The notes under the pieces were generated by a model. It made no database searches. It saw only the letters and a list, made by a program, of their open reading frames with translations, and had not been told where the DNA came from. Shown in pieces: positions 17,301 to 27,400 of a stretch of DNA of 64,000 bases. Where the stretch lies: the NCBI GenBank assembly GCA_017525505.1, contig JAFXSR010000012.1, forward strand, positions 124,001 through 188,000. Direction: 5' to 3'. Origin of the DNA: Bacteroidales bacterium. GTDB taxonomy: Bacteria > Bacteroidota > Bacteroidia > Bacteroidales > WCHB1-69. Position 1 is the first letter of the stretch. The number at the start of each line of letters is the position of its first letter. A program made the position numbers and the translations under genes.

Positions 17301-20300
17301 CACCGTGAAGTATAATGGTGTTCTGCCTACCGCTACTATTACTGCTCTGCCAGAGATTTGCTACGGTGACACGAACTTGGTTTCTATGGTTCCTGGTGGT
17401 GCTGATGTTGTTTTCGATAATTGGGAGTACTCTGGTCCTGTTCCCACAACAGATCCTATGATTGTCAATGTCTTGGACAAACAGTCATTCAGCATGAAGG
17501 GCTTCCCCGCTGGTAAGCATACTTTCACTGCTCATTTCCATGACACTGTTACTCATTGTACAAATACTGTTACTGATACATTGCGTGTTATTCCTGTGAA
17601 CATCGACTTGATCACCATTCCTTACGATGCTCATGTTTGTTCATACGATTCATTGAAAGTATATTGCAGATATTTCCCGGATGATGCTGTCAAAGATCAT
17701 ATCGTCACCTATAATTGGTATGCTCGCGAATATCATTATGCTGGTGGTTTCGATACTGTTTGGGTTTCACCTGCTTATGATAACAGACGTGTCTCTATCG
17801 TGGTGTATGACAATCACGGTTGTAGCAACTCAAAGTTTATTGACCTTAACGTTTGGCAGTTGCCTGCTTTGACCATCAATACTGATGAACAGAACTATTG
17901 CGAAAATGCAACAAGTAATATCACTGTTGTTCCCTCTTCTGCTGCTCCTTATACTTACGCATGGAAGAAGAATGGTACTGTTTTGACTGGCGAAACTTCT
18001 AGCCATTTGGCAATTCCTGTTGGTACAGCTGATTTCAATGTCACTGTAACCGTTACTGATAATCATTCTTGTGTAAATGATTCCACATTCAATGTAAATG
18101 TCATTGAAGTTCCGGGTCATCCTAATTTCGATCCCGCTACACAGTATTTCTGCGACAACAATGTAACTATTACCTATGGTACTCCTGCTCAAGCTAATCC
18201 TGCTATTGGTACATTCACTTGGTTAAATGATCAGAATCCTGAAACTGATAAAGCTGATGGTACGTATAGGGCATACTATGTGAATACTGAAAATGGAGTT
18301 TCATGTTACTCTGACACTTCTTCTGTAGTTGTTGATATTACAGGTGCTCCTCATTTCGATGTAGCAGTTAGATATAACTCAGAGATTGCTATCGATACTA
18401 TGCACAATAGATGTTACGAAGTAGGTGCTGGTGATACTATTCATGTGAATGTTACTCCTGCCGCTGGAACAGTTTATACTTTCAAAAAGAATAATGTTGC
18501 TGCAACAAAAGACATGATAATTACCAGAACAGATGCTGGTTCATACATTGACACTATCACAATTCATGCGGTAGCTACTCATGGATCAGTTCAGTGTGAA
18601 AATGATACTACCATTTATTATTACTTGACAATTCATGCTCTGCCGGGTTCTGCTCCGAGCGACTTCCCGCTCTCTTATAATGGTGGTGACTCCACAATTT
18701 TCCATTGCGAGGGTTCAACTCCTTCATATTCTTTCACTGCTGATGCCAATACTGTTCTCCACTATGATAGTCCTACTGGCACTACTATTCCGACAACTAA
18801 TGGTTCGCATACACTTTATGTTACTAGAACTGACGTTACTCCGAACTGTACTAATACTTTCCCCTATAAGATTGTAGAAGTTCCGATTCCTACTGTTCTC
18901 GTGACAAGCAAGGATGCTAGCAGCCTTTGCGGCGGTACTACTTTCGAAGATACTATCGTTGCCACGATTACCAATGCAATCGATGCTTCTTACAGCAGAT
19001 TGTTCACTTGGAATGCTGGTACTGAGATTGTGAAATCAGATAATGCTGATACCTTGTATCATACCTTCACTCAGTCTGATACAGTTGTTGTTAAAGTTGG
19101 TGTAAGAGCTGAAAATGGTACTTATAGCGCTACTTGCTACAAGACTCCGTTGGATTCTGTGAAGATTGTGTTCCAGGCTCTTCCTGATGTACCTACCTAC
19201 AATGCTACATCATTTGGTTATGTTGGTCCTGACACCGCTGTTTATTGCGAAGGTGCTACATTCACCATCACTCCTGCTGACTTTACGACAAGTACTGGTG
19301 CTCATGTTTCTATCGTGGGTGGTAATATCACTGCTCCGGGTACTTATAAGGTTATTGCTAACAACGATTTAGCTCCTAACTGCCCGAGTGCCGATACTTT
19401 GATCTTCAAACTCCACCAGAAACGTATGCCGGTTATTCCAGTGTTCGATACAGTTTACTATTGCGCTGGATCAACTCCTGCCTACACTATTACCAAGTGG
19501 GATGCAAACGATACCATCACTTATTATAATGGTTCTGTTTTACTTGCTGGTCAACCTGATACTGCTGGTGTATTCACTATCCATGTGGAAGACAAGTTAG
19601 AAGGTTGTTCAAAGGATTCTACCCTCGTGATTGTTGAGGTAGCTCTGCCTACTGCAACTATTACTTATAGTGCTAATTGGCATAATGATTCTATTTGCGA
19701 AGGTTCAAATATTAATGAGACTTATACTATCACTGCTACTCCTACTGTTCATTATTCTGGAGTTGAAACATGGAGTTGGAAGGATGTTACTTCCACCACT
19801 AACACTGCTACTTTAACTGCTACTCCGACTGCTGATACTTCTGTTACCTTCTTCTATCATTTGATTGATACGATCGCTAACAGTTACTCTCATGTGGCTT
19901 GTGCATTTGATTTCGATTCTACTATTACCTATACCTTCTTTGAAACTCCTAAGTTCAGTCTGTTGACAAAAGATACTGCTTTCTGCGCTGGTGATACTGT
20001 AATTATTACCGAAGACTTCTTCACTTTGTTGACCACTGGAATTGAATTAGTACCTACTCCTAGTTTGCCTGACACATTTGCTTCAGCTGGCGGTACTGTG
20101 GTTGCCCACGTTCGTTATACATCTTTCACTTCATGTATGAGTGCAGACAGTACAATCACTGTAACAAGAAATGCTCTGCCGACTGTTGCAATCGCTCCGC
20201 ATAATCCTACTATTTGTTATGGTGACACTTCTATTCTGAAGGTGACCGGTGCAGACAGCTATGAATGGTCAACAGGTGCAACTATCGATTCTATCTTTGC

Positions 20301-21636
20301 TGTGGATTCTATCAAGTACTCTGTGATTGGTACAGATGTTAATGGTTGTGTGAATTACGATACCGTTAAGGTTAGCTTCCATCCTATCTTTACTGTGGAA
20401 TTAAGTCCTGACACTACTGTTTGCGTTGGCGATAGTTTGATGATTTCAGCTACTGTCACTGGTACCACTGCTCCCTTTGAATTGACTTGGTACAAGAATA
20501 ATGTTTCCTTCGATATTGATGGTGGCGTTCTATCTGGTATTGAAATGTCTAAGAAGGTTGGTCCTGATTCAAGTGCAATTGTGAATGGCATTCCCGTTCC
20601 GACATTGTACAAGATTGGTATTACCGACAGTTATGGTTGTTCAAGAGATGCTGATTTGAATGTTATTAAGGTTGCTGCTTCTAACAGACCTGCCTTCATC
20701 TTCCGTCAAATTGACAGCACTAAGAATATCCATAGCATGGAAGTAAGCTCTGGTGATGCTGCTGGTTTCGAGATGTATATCACGAACGAGTGTCATGATG
20801 AGACCGAGAGAGTATTCGTGGCTGTTCAAATTTACAAGAATGGTCAGCCGATCACAAATGCTGAGTTGGGTACAAACATGGACTTTATTCTTTCTAACTA
20901 CAATACAAGTTATGATTTCGATGTGAACCATGAAAATGCTCCTGCTCTTGAGCATGTGGGTGTGAAGTCATGTTTCTTCAACCAGTCTGAGTATTTCTTC
21001 CCGAATTCAGAACTCATCAATTTTAACGCTTATAAGTTTGACTGGTTGTTCATGCATTTCTTGACAACTAAGTCTGGTTCTGATCCTGCTCGTAAGATCA
21101 CGGTGAGAACCGGTGCTTTCAAGCCTGAAGCAAAAGGTGTTTACACATTCTCATTTGCTGTAATCAAAGCTGGTCCATATACATCTGTAGTTGGTGATGT
21201 GTATAAGAGTACTTTGAAGGTTGGTGGTTACAATGGTCATGTTGGTTTGACAGCTTTGGATACCATTGCATTCGATACCTTCGACATCTATGTTGACTCT
21301 ACTTTCGTAGGTGCTTCTACTTCACCTGTTATTTCTAACCAGACGGTTATTACTACTGCTCCTGAAGAAAGCGCTGCTGAGAAAGCTATGAACATGAATG
21401 TTTACCCGAATCCTGCTTCTAACAATGTAAATGTTGTATTGAGTGGTATCGAGGGTCAGACTGTTATTACTGTACATGATATGAGTGGAAAGGCTGTTAC
21501 CAGCATGAAGGTTGAACTTAATGATAACAACCAAATCATTAATCTGCCGGTTGACAACTTCTCACAAGGTATCTACTTCATCAAGGCTGTCAATGGCAGT
21601 GCTGTGATGACGAAGAAACTGATTATCGCAAGATAA
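14377..21636 (+). CDS. Giant T9SS surface protein with ~19 Ig/PKD-like repeats
   Basis: This protein has 2419 residues. A Sec signal peptide (MKKLLSICFLSIFLMMFG, cleavage near AQAQ at ~23) is followed by a unique N-terminal domain to ~235. Then come about 19 repeats of roughly 80-110 residues, each opening with a Cys motif such as YCVGETP, LCFGDVA, RCEAPFNG, ICYGDTN, YCEGATF, ICYGDTS or VCVGDSL. The C-terminus (~2341-2419) is a T9SS type-A sorting domain (VYPNPASNNVNVVLSG, GIYFIKAVNGSAVMTKKLII), so it should be exported and anchored by T9SS. Adhesin-like surface roles are typical. It uses many T-ending codons (GCT, ACT, GAT). The MsbA-type transporter gene follows after a terminator. Confidence 0.9.
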   Translation: MKKLLSICFLSIFLMMFGMQAQAQRDCCFQLSNPHADTLHGIANLPGGNLPLSHYMSPLVFGATDVYDMIFSDANCLGIDEGAKVSVELELWVDGPNGLENVLDGQHDLSRYCNITLQTAYEELHWVGTPMLQENYSFVYEYPGAIPIFSGTYNISNVAFDYFYFRFLTNTRSRIVVTWNQVFRDVMLIVHIRERIHGTDNSLYWNSHVEESEYYQIGGHQSHPGRVLASDTLTPGPIVEKNDTIKDCEPVTVGMPPYTMDTTGDYRIAYVDTTCGYRIDSVVNYNYTHYVHPTTPTLSDSTYTYCQRATSDSIVLGPEPNDSLRIDHGADIVAYWSLDGDTFYYAPSFTPNTDTLAGTYTYYVKRHDNVTGCESGVDTFQVRITPIPAGPSVTDTLVEYCVGETPVALTYTAPAGQQVLWGEDVDNITSTTAPVPTATAAGTKVYYLKLQDTTTVNQCISDDYDSITVKVYDNPTVAITIDNDTLCFGDVASMTAAPTDLTTYQWKEDGVNVADSTNYHFSYTNDVTDTTLIVFSVAVTKLHVVKSCSGKDSVEVLAYPTIGAPTPVRGDTAICGPGTVTREVANGAHASTSTWYDKTKTIVLGTGTTYTQNYTETDTLYVSSSNDFGCETPKANWLCIIVTVDSVPQITLTTDHVGDSVCAEENLIIRSSVVPTGYVLDYVWSGTGLVAPLNRDSVVFNYATAGTYTDTLTVTIHYTTPAHQCSNHATIDITVDTLPVIVKDVNYTVKNNDYCVGVNGKIEFTTPDYVRYSIDSAATWQPSKVFAPLAAGDYYLVVEDGNGCKNHANHEVIIDAPIKPVLTLADSANTRCEAPFNGKLIAHATPAATYNYQLNDGAFQADSVFAALEDGAYTVIVKDMTTGCRDTATHNVTNGRVTPDPTLVQNPNTHCVAPFGGSIAVVAMNPADEVYQYCLVKGTDTSAYQYDTLFTSLEHGFYTVIAKDTATACLGNDTITVKYNGVLPTATITALPEICYGDTNLVSMVPGGADVVFDNWEYSGPVPTTDPMIVNVLDKQSFSMKGFPAGKHTFTAHFHDTVTHCTNTVTDTLRVIPVNIDLITIPYDAHVCSYDSLKVYCRYFPDDAVKDHIVTYNWYAREYHYAGGFDTVWVSPAYDNRRVSIVVYDNHGCSNSKFIDLNVWQLPALTINTDEQNYCENATSNITVVPSSAAPYTYAWKKNGTVLTGETSSHLAIPVGTADFNVTVTVTDNHSCVNDSTFNVNVIEVPGHPNFDPATQYFCDNNVTITYGTPAQANPAIGTFTWLNDQNPETDKADGTYRAYYVNTENGVSCYSDTSSVVVDITGAPHFDVAVRYNSEIAIDTMHNRCYEVGAGDTIHVNVTPAAGTVYTFKKNNVAATKDMIITRTDAGSYIDTITIHAVATHGSVQCENDTTIYYYLTIHALPGSAPSDFPLSYNGGDSTIFHCEGSTPSYSFTADANTVLHYDSPTGTTIPTTNGSHTLYVTRTDVTPNCTNTFPYKIVEVPIPTVLVTSKDASSLCGGTTFEDTIVATITNAIDASYSRLFTWNAGTEIVKSDNADTLYHTFTQSDTVVVKVGVRAENGTYSATCYKTPLDSVKIVFQALPDVPTYNATSFGYVGPDTAVYCEGATFTITPADFTTSTGAHVSIVGGNITAPGTYKVIANNDLAPNCPSADTLIFKLHQKRMPVIPVFDTVYYCAGSTPAYTITKWDANDTITYYNGSVLLAGQPDTAGVFTIHVEDKLEGCSKDSTLVIVEVALPTATITYSANWHNDSICEGSNINETYTITATPTVHYSGVETWSWKDVTSTTNTATLTATPTADTSVTFFYHLIDTIANSYSHVACAFDFDSTITYTFFETPKFSLLTKDTAFCAGDTVIITEDFFTLLTTGIELVPTPSLPDTFASAGGTVVAHVRYTSFTSCMSADSTITVTRNALPTVAIAPHNPTICYGDTSILKVTGADSYEWSTGATIDSIFAVDSIKYSVIGTDVNGCVNYDTVKVSFHPIFTVELSPDTTVCVGDSLMISATVTGTTAPFELTWYKNNVSFDIDGGVLSGIEMSKKVGPDSSAIVNGIPVPTLYKIGITDSYGCSRDADLNVIKVAASNRPAFIFRQIDSTKNIHSMEVSSGDAAGFEMYITNECHDETERVFVAVQIYKNGQPITNAELGTNMDFILSNYNTSYDFDVNHENAPALEHVGVKSCFFNQSEYFFPNSELINFNAYKFDWLFMHFLTTKSGSDPARKITVRTGAFKPEAKGVYTFSFAVIKAGPYTSVVGDVYKSTLKVGGYNGHVGLTALDTIAFDTFDIYVDSTFVGASTSPVISNQTVITTAPEESAAEKAMNMNVYPNPASNNVNVVLSGIEGQTVITVHDMSGKAVTSMKVELNDNNQIINLPVDNFSQGIYFIKAVNGSAVMTKKLIIAR

Positions 21637-21660
21637 TTTATGATTCAAAAATAAGTTTAA

Positions 21661-21696
21661 AAGGAGTTGCGTTCTCTGCGTAACTCCTTTTTTTTT
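21661..21696 (+). terminator. Terminator of the giant surface protein gene
   Basis: Stem AAGGAGTTGCG / CGTAACTCCTT with loop TTCTCTG, followed by nine T residues. The next gene starts about 14 nt later. Confidence 0.9.
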
Positions 21697-21709
21697 CAAA
21701 AAAAGAAAA

Positions 21710-23509
21710 ATGAAGAAATTCCCTGACGGCAACTTTATGAGTTTTTTGTTGAGCCAGTATTGGTATAAACTGATAGTGGTTTTCATCTTTAATATTCTGG
21801 CTGTCGCTTTTTCCATTCTTTCTCTTCTGTTGATTGAGCCATTTGTCGCAGTCTTGTTTGGTATGGATTTATCGCGCTTGAGTGTACTTGGCTCTTTTAT
21901 GATGAATATTCTTTCTTCGTTTATCGACCTGCAGGAAGCCAGTCACCAGGTGTCGGGATTGGTGATACTGGCGGTCTTGTTTTTCTTTTTGAAGAACTTT
22001 TTCACTTTTATGGCGCAATGGTTTATGGCACCAGTACGAAGTGATGTGGTGCGTAATATGCGCAATGCGCTTTTCGACAAGATTCTTATCCTTCCTCTGT
22101 CTTATTTCAACGATCAACGTAAAGGCGATGTGATTTCATGTGCGGTGAATGATACCCACGAGATTGAATATACCATCTTGACTGCATTAAAACAGTTCCT
22201 TACCGAACCGTTGACGATAGTGATGTACATGATTGCTTTGTTCTGGATCAGTCCCCGTTTGTCACTTTTTGTTCTATTGCTTTTACCTGTGGCAGGCTAT
22301 GTTATTTCCTCTATTTCCCGTTCTTTGCGACACAATGCCAAACATTCCAAGGAGTATTTGGGTGGTCTGCTGTCTCATGTGGAGGAAACCTTGTCAGGTC
22401 TCCGTATCATTAAGGCTTTCAATGCCTTTAGGCATGCGGAAAAAGCCTTTGAGGAAAGTAACGAGCGTTATACAAAAATACAGAGAACAATATATCGTAA
22501 GGTGGATTTGGCCTCCCCTTTGAGCGAGGTTATGGGCATCACCTTGGTGATGATTATTCTGGTTTTCGGTGGTATGAGCGTTATGCGTCCTGACAGCACG
22601 CTTACACCAGAACTTTTCATCACTTATATAGCCCTGTTTACACAGATTATCAATCCTTCCAAAAATTTCTCCACCGCCTTTTCCAACTATCGTCGTGGTT
22701 TGTCGGCAATGGATCGTATGTGTGAGATCTTGAATGCTGATGAGTTGATTTTGGAGGAAAATGACGCTTTGTCCGTTCATGACTTTGAACGTGAGTTGAA
22801 AATTGACCATCTGTTTTTTTCATACGATCAACAAGAGATTCTACATGATATTAATCTCACTGTCCCCAAGGGTTCATTGGTCGCTTTGGTTGGTCCTTCT
22901 GGTGCTGGCAAGTCCACTTTGGTTGACTTGTTGCCTCGTTTTTACGACCCCTCTGAGGGTTTTGTCTCCATTGATGGTATTGATATCCGCAGGTATAAAA
23001 TTGACGATCTGAGAGCTTTGTTTGCGGTGGTATCCCAAGATGTTGTGCTGTTTAATGACAGTATTGCCAATAATATTTCGTTTGGCATGGATAACGTGTC
23101 AAAAGAGCGTATTATAGAGGCTGCAAAAACGGCTAACATTTATGATTTCATCTGTTCTTTACCCAATGGTTTCGAGACGAATATCGGTGACCGGGGACTG
23201 AATCTTTCGGGTGGCCAACGCCAGCGGCTGAGTATTGCCCGTGCCGTGCTGAGAAACGCACCTGTTCTTTTGCTTGATGAGGCGACCTCCGCTATGGATA
23301 CGGAGTCGGAACGGCTGGTTCAGGACGCACTGGATAAGATGATAAAACACCGTACAGCTATTGTAATTGCCCATAGACTTTCCACCATCCGTAATGCCGA
23401 TAAGATATACGTAATGGAGGAAGGACGTGTTGTGGAGCAAGGCAATCACGAAGCATTGATGGCGCTGAATGGACGCTATGCCGAACTTGTTCAGATTCAG
23501 AATAGTTGA
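21710..23509 (+). CDS. ABC exporter, MsbA/LmrA type (fused permease-ATPase)
   Basis: This 599-residue half-transporter has a six-helix membrane domain (~1-330) and a C-terminal ATPase. Walker A GPSGAGKST lies at ~393-401, the Q-loop at VVSQDVVLF (~442), the signature LSGGQRQRLSIARAVL at ~499 and Walker B VLLLDEATSAMD at ~520, with the H-loop IVIAHRLSTIRNADK. This architecture fits lipid A flippase MsbA and multidrug exporters; sequence alone does not decide between them. The start lies very close to the upstream terminator, so the promoter may sit within or before that hairpin, or transcription may read through. Confidence 0.9.
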   Translation: MKKFPDGNFMSFLLSQYWYKLIVVFIFNILAVAFSILSLLLIEPFVAVLFGMDLSRLSVLGSFMMNILSSFIDLQEASHQVSGLVILAVLFFFLKNFFTFMAQWFMAPVRSDVVRNMRNALFDKILILPLSYFNDQRKGDVISCAVNDTHEIEYTILTALKQFLTEPLTIVMYMIALFWISPRLSLFVLLLLPVAGYVISSISRSLRHNAKHSKEYLGGLLSHVEETLSGLRIIKAFNAFRHAEKAFEESNERYTKIQRTIYRKVDLASPLSEVMGITLVMIILVFGGMSVMRPDSTLTPELFITYIALFTQIINPSKNFSTAFSNYRRGLSAMDRMCEILNADELILEENDALSVHDFERELKIDHLFFSYDQQEILHDINLTVPKGSLVALVGPSGAGKSTLVDLLPRFYDPSEGFVSIDGIDIRRYKIDDLRALFAVVSQDVVLFNDSIANNISFGMDNVSKERIIEAAKTANIYDFICSLPNGFETNIGDRGLNLSGGQRQRLSIARAVLRNAPVLLLDEATSAMDTESERLVQDALDKMIKHRTAIVIAHRLSTIRNADKIYVMEEGRVVEQGNHEALMALNGRYAELVQIQNS

Positions 23510-23657
23510 TAGTTTATAGTATAAAGTTTATAGTATAAAGTTTATAGTTGATAGTTCAAAACCTACAATCCCTTAATCCCGTAATCCGTGTAATCCTGTA
23601 ATTTTCTCATCTTCCTGTCCCTAAAACCTATCCCTAAACCCCTAATCCCCAATCTAC
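23506..23657. repeat. Tandem tracts TTTATAGT and TAATCCC between ABC gene and trmB
   Basis: A 14-bp unit built on AGTTTATAGTATAA is repeated (23508-23555). It is followed by TTAATCCC/GTAATCCG/GTAATCCT octamers (23572-23600) and CCTGTCCCTAAAACCTATCC-type units. No gene or promoter was identified in the gap. Confidence 0.7.
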
Positions 23658-24317
23658 ATGTCAAAACACAAACTGGCTCGTTTCGCCGAGAATGAAACTT
23701 TTCAGAATCTTTTCCAGCACACCTCTTATAATATCCGAGAAGACGGATTTCCCATGCAGGGCAAATGGGGTGTGGAGTATTTTCATAATGACAACCCTAT
23801 TGTTTTGGAACTGGGTTGTGGCAAGGGCGAATATACCTTGGCTCTGGCACAGCGTTTCTCGGATAAGAATTTTATAGGCGTGGATCGCAAGGGTGCCCGT
23901 CTGTGGCGTGGTTGCAAGACCGCCTTGGAACTGCAGCTTCCCAATGTGGCTTTCTTGCGCACTGCTATTGATGACATTTTCTATTATTTCGGTGAAAATG
24001 AGGTTAGTGAGATCTGGATTACTTTCCCTGATCCACAGCCCACCAAGGAACGCAAACGCTTGATGTCGCCCCATTTTGTGGCCAAATACCAGCGTTTTCT
24101 CAAGGAGGATGCGCTGATGCACTTGAAAACTGACAGTCGTCTGTTGTATGACTATATCCGTGAAGTGATTCCTCAACAGCAGTGGCATTTACAAGAGGAT
24201 ATCGAGGATGTTTATGCGGGAGGGGCTCCCGATATTTTAACGGAGATACAAACCTTTTATGAACGTCATTGGTTGGAAGGGGGAAGCAAAATTTCGTATG
24301 TAAGCTGGAAATTGTAG
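23658..24317 (+). CDS. trmB: tRNA (guanine-46 N7)-methyltransferase
   Basis: This 219-residue TrmB makes m7G46 in the tRNA variable loop. SAM motif I is ELGCGKGEYTLALAQRF (~53-69). The family block IWITFPDPQPTKERKRLMSP (~118-137) holds the catalytic Asp and the RNA-binding basic residues. The N-terminal HKLARFAENETFQNLFQ is typical of Bacteroidota homologues. It is convergent with the next gene and shares a bidirectional terminator with it. Confidence 0.97.
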   Translation: MSKHKLARFAENETFQNLFQHTSYNIREDGFPMQGKWGVEYFHNDNPIVLELGCGKGEYTLALAQRFSDKNFIGVDRKGARLWRGCKTALELQLPNVAFLRTAIDDIFYYFGENEVSEIWITFPDPQPTKERKRLMSPHFVAKYQRFLKEDALMHLKTDSRLLYDYIREVIPQQQWHLQEDIEDVYAGGAPDILTEIQTFYERHWLEGGSKISYVSWKL

Positions 24318-24380
24318 TGTTTCTTGACGTAATTCATATCACACAAGTTCTTTGTTGAGACTTGCAGAAAAACGCATAAA

Positions 24381-24410
24381 AAAAAGAGGTTGGAAGTCCA
24401 ACCTCTTTTT
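24381..24410. terminator. Bidirectional terminator between trmB and FISUMP gene
   Basis: A perfect 13-bp stem (AAAAAGAGGTTGG / CCAACCTCTTTTT) with loop AAGT. A and T tracts on the two sides serve both strands. Confidence 0.9.
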
Positions 24411-24431
24411 TTGTTATAGAATCCAACAAGA

Positions 24432-27400
24432 TTAGTTGTTGGAGCGTTTGACGCATCTTATGCTGAATCCCTTGCCTGACTCGACGGTGTTGAACAGCAG
24501 AGTGGGACAGGTAAGTGTGATAGAGCAGCATTTTCCTTTAGCTTCGGTGGGGGCGCCTTCGCAAGTCCAGAAGAAAGCCTCACCCAAAATGTCGCAGTAA
24601 TAGGGACTTACTCCCATATAGTAGCCTGCGGCGACTGCGGTAAAGCCGGTGGCGTCAGTGCCAGACATGCCGGGCAACCAGACAGTGGTGTTGGTTGATT
24701 TGAGGTTGGCAACATCGCCAGCGGATGCGTGGAGCAGGCTCTCGTATGATGCTGTGGTAGGAAGAGCCCAGCCTGTGGGACAAATACCCTGGATATACCT
24801 GACGTGACTTACGGGGTCGGTGATGGTGTCGGGAGCATTGGTGGAATTCTCGGGCAGACCCACTGCTGAATACCAGGAGTACAAACGACCAAACTTCTCT
24901 ACATTTGCGTCCTTTTCTTGATATACATAGCTGTTGCCTGTCACACCTGTGGTGGTTTTGAGGTTGGGTTTGGTCCAGCATTCGCATCCAACACGTACGG
25001 TTTGATATACGATGTGGTCGGCATCTTCAACGGTCATGGTACCACCGCAAGGAGGATAAACGACTACATATTTCTTGGGGTACTCAATGAAAGTGCCGCA
25101 AGGACTGGTGAGGCGCCATACGATAGTGTATTCGCCAGCAGTGATCCTACCCAAGATAGCACCCTCGTTAGCGCTGCTCTTGTCGTTAGACAAGGTTAGA
25201 TCGCTTATGCTGTATGGGCTTGAACCTGTGGTTGAATAAGTGGGAGTGTGCACATAATACAAGGTGTCACAAACACCATAATATAATCTGATGGTGTCGT
25301 TTGAATCATCGAAATCTACGTCAGCCGCGGAAAAGGGAGGAAGAGCGGCAGAAGCTTTTACATCGATAGAAATATTATAAGTGGTACCACATACTGTTTT
25401 ATAATTTGTTACCACTGTAACAGTGGTGTTAGGGGCAATCTCTGTGCCGGCGGTGTCAACCTGAGCATAAGTGGAATCGACGATGAGGTTGCAAGTGGTA
25501 TGGAAGAAGGCTTCGATGGTGTCTTTCAAATTTGGAACAATATACGTGCAGTTAGCTGTATTGATTTGGGCACTAACCTCGGTAACGGGACTCCAATGAG
25601 ATTCACCTGGGGTTGAGAATGTACCGTTCATAGTGTTGCTGGGACATCCGTGTTCATCTTTTACTGTCAGCTTGTAATTGTAATCCTGACTGCAAGGATA
25701 AGGTGAAGCAGGGATGGTGTCTATACTATAAGGAGTTCCGTTTACCGAACCATCCCAGAAATAAGTATAGGTGCCACTGTTAGGAGTGATATCAGCGGTG
25801 ATATAATATTCGTCAAGTCCTGGACAGGTGTCACTGGGTATGAGCTTGTTGATGACGGGGCTGGTATGGAGTGTGTAATCCCATTGGTTGTTTGAGGGTA
25901 CAGAGTCGCAACCTGGCAGTTTGATGGTGTATCGATAACTGACAGGAGTGGTGAAACCCACAATGTGCACATTGTAGGTGTTGTTGTTTTCGCCGGAGAT
26001 ATTGTTCCAGGTGGCACCGCCATCGGTTGAGCTTTGCCATTGTGTGCTGTAGCTGGCACCGCTGGCAACAGTGGCGTTGGCATTCAAAGTAGCGATGATG
26101 GTACTGTCTTTGCAGTATTCTTTGGGTTGAGTGGAGGTCACTTCGCCGGGAGAAACGTTACCGGGATAGTTGACTGTGTCGATATTGGAGTAGAGTGTGG
26201 TGCATTCAGAAGAGAAAAGCCGGCGGTAATAGGTGGTTCCCATGAATCCGGCGTATGATGGTGTATATTCCTTATCGGTGGCGTTTTCAACTCCTACCCA
26301 TGTCAGTCCGTCATTGGAGCTTTCCCAGCTGTATTGTCCGTTGCCGGAGGCATCTGTCGTGCTGATGATGCTCTTGAGGGTGTCGCCAGCGTTGCAAGAG
26401 ATAATTTTGTCACCGATAATACCGGCGTTAACAATACCTCTTACGGTGATGGTAACAGTGAAATTGTCAGTATAAGAGGAAAAAGAAGCAGTGACATTGT
26501 ACACCACGTCAATATCATTGATAGTGCTATTGGTCAGTGTGCCGCTAATGTTGGAGGCACCGCTACCGCTTGTTGTTCCGCTAATGCCGGCAACGGAGGG
26601 AGCAGACCATGAGTATGTTGTTCCTACGGGAATAGTACCTGTGGGGTTAATGGTGAAACTGGCATCAGAGCAAACAGTGTCTGCCATATCGTCAACGGCT
26701 AATACTGGCGGAGCTACATAGGTAATGACGACATAACCTTTGGCACCACTGCCGCCATATTCACCACCAATACCAGTACATTGGGAGCCGGAGCCGCCAC
26801 CACCGTAATTATCTCCTGACCTACCTACTCCAATCACGATCTTTGAGTCTCCGCCTTTGCCACCGTAGTCAGGTCTGGCAGCACCACCATCGCCATTATT
26901 GCCAGCGTTGCCCGGACCGGTAGAACCGGCTGCGCCACCGCCACCACCAGGATATTTGAGAATCGCCAAAGTGGTATATTCGTTAGCACCTTTGCCGCCT
27001 GCGTATATTTGGTCACCTATACAGTCGCTAATGGCACCACCCGCTGCACCAGTGGTGGTGTTGGTTCCTTTGACAGTTTTGCCACCTGCGGCTTTGACGG
27101 TCAAAACGCTGTTGATGTTGACGTATGAATCACCGCCATCGTGTTGGTTTCCGTCTGTGGCCCATGCTTGTCCACCGTTGCCAACGGTTACCTCAACGCT
27201 TGCTCCAGGGGTGACTGTGACAACCTTTCTGGCGTATGCGCCACCGCCACCGCCACCACTGTTACGAAATGCCAAACTATTGCCGTGTACATAGCCACCA
27301 GCGCCACCGCCACCGACACATTCGATGGTCAGTGAGGTAACCCCTGAGGGAACTTCCCAAGAACCACTTGAAGTGAAACTTTTGGTGATAGTTTCTGTTT

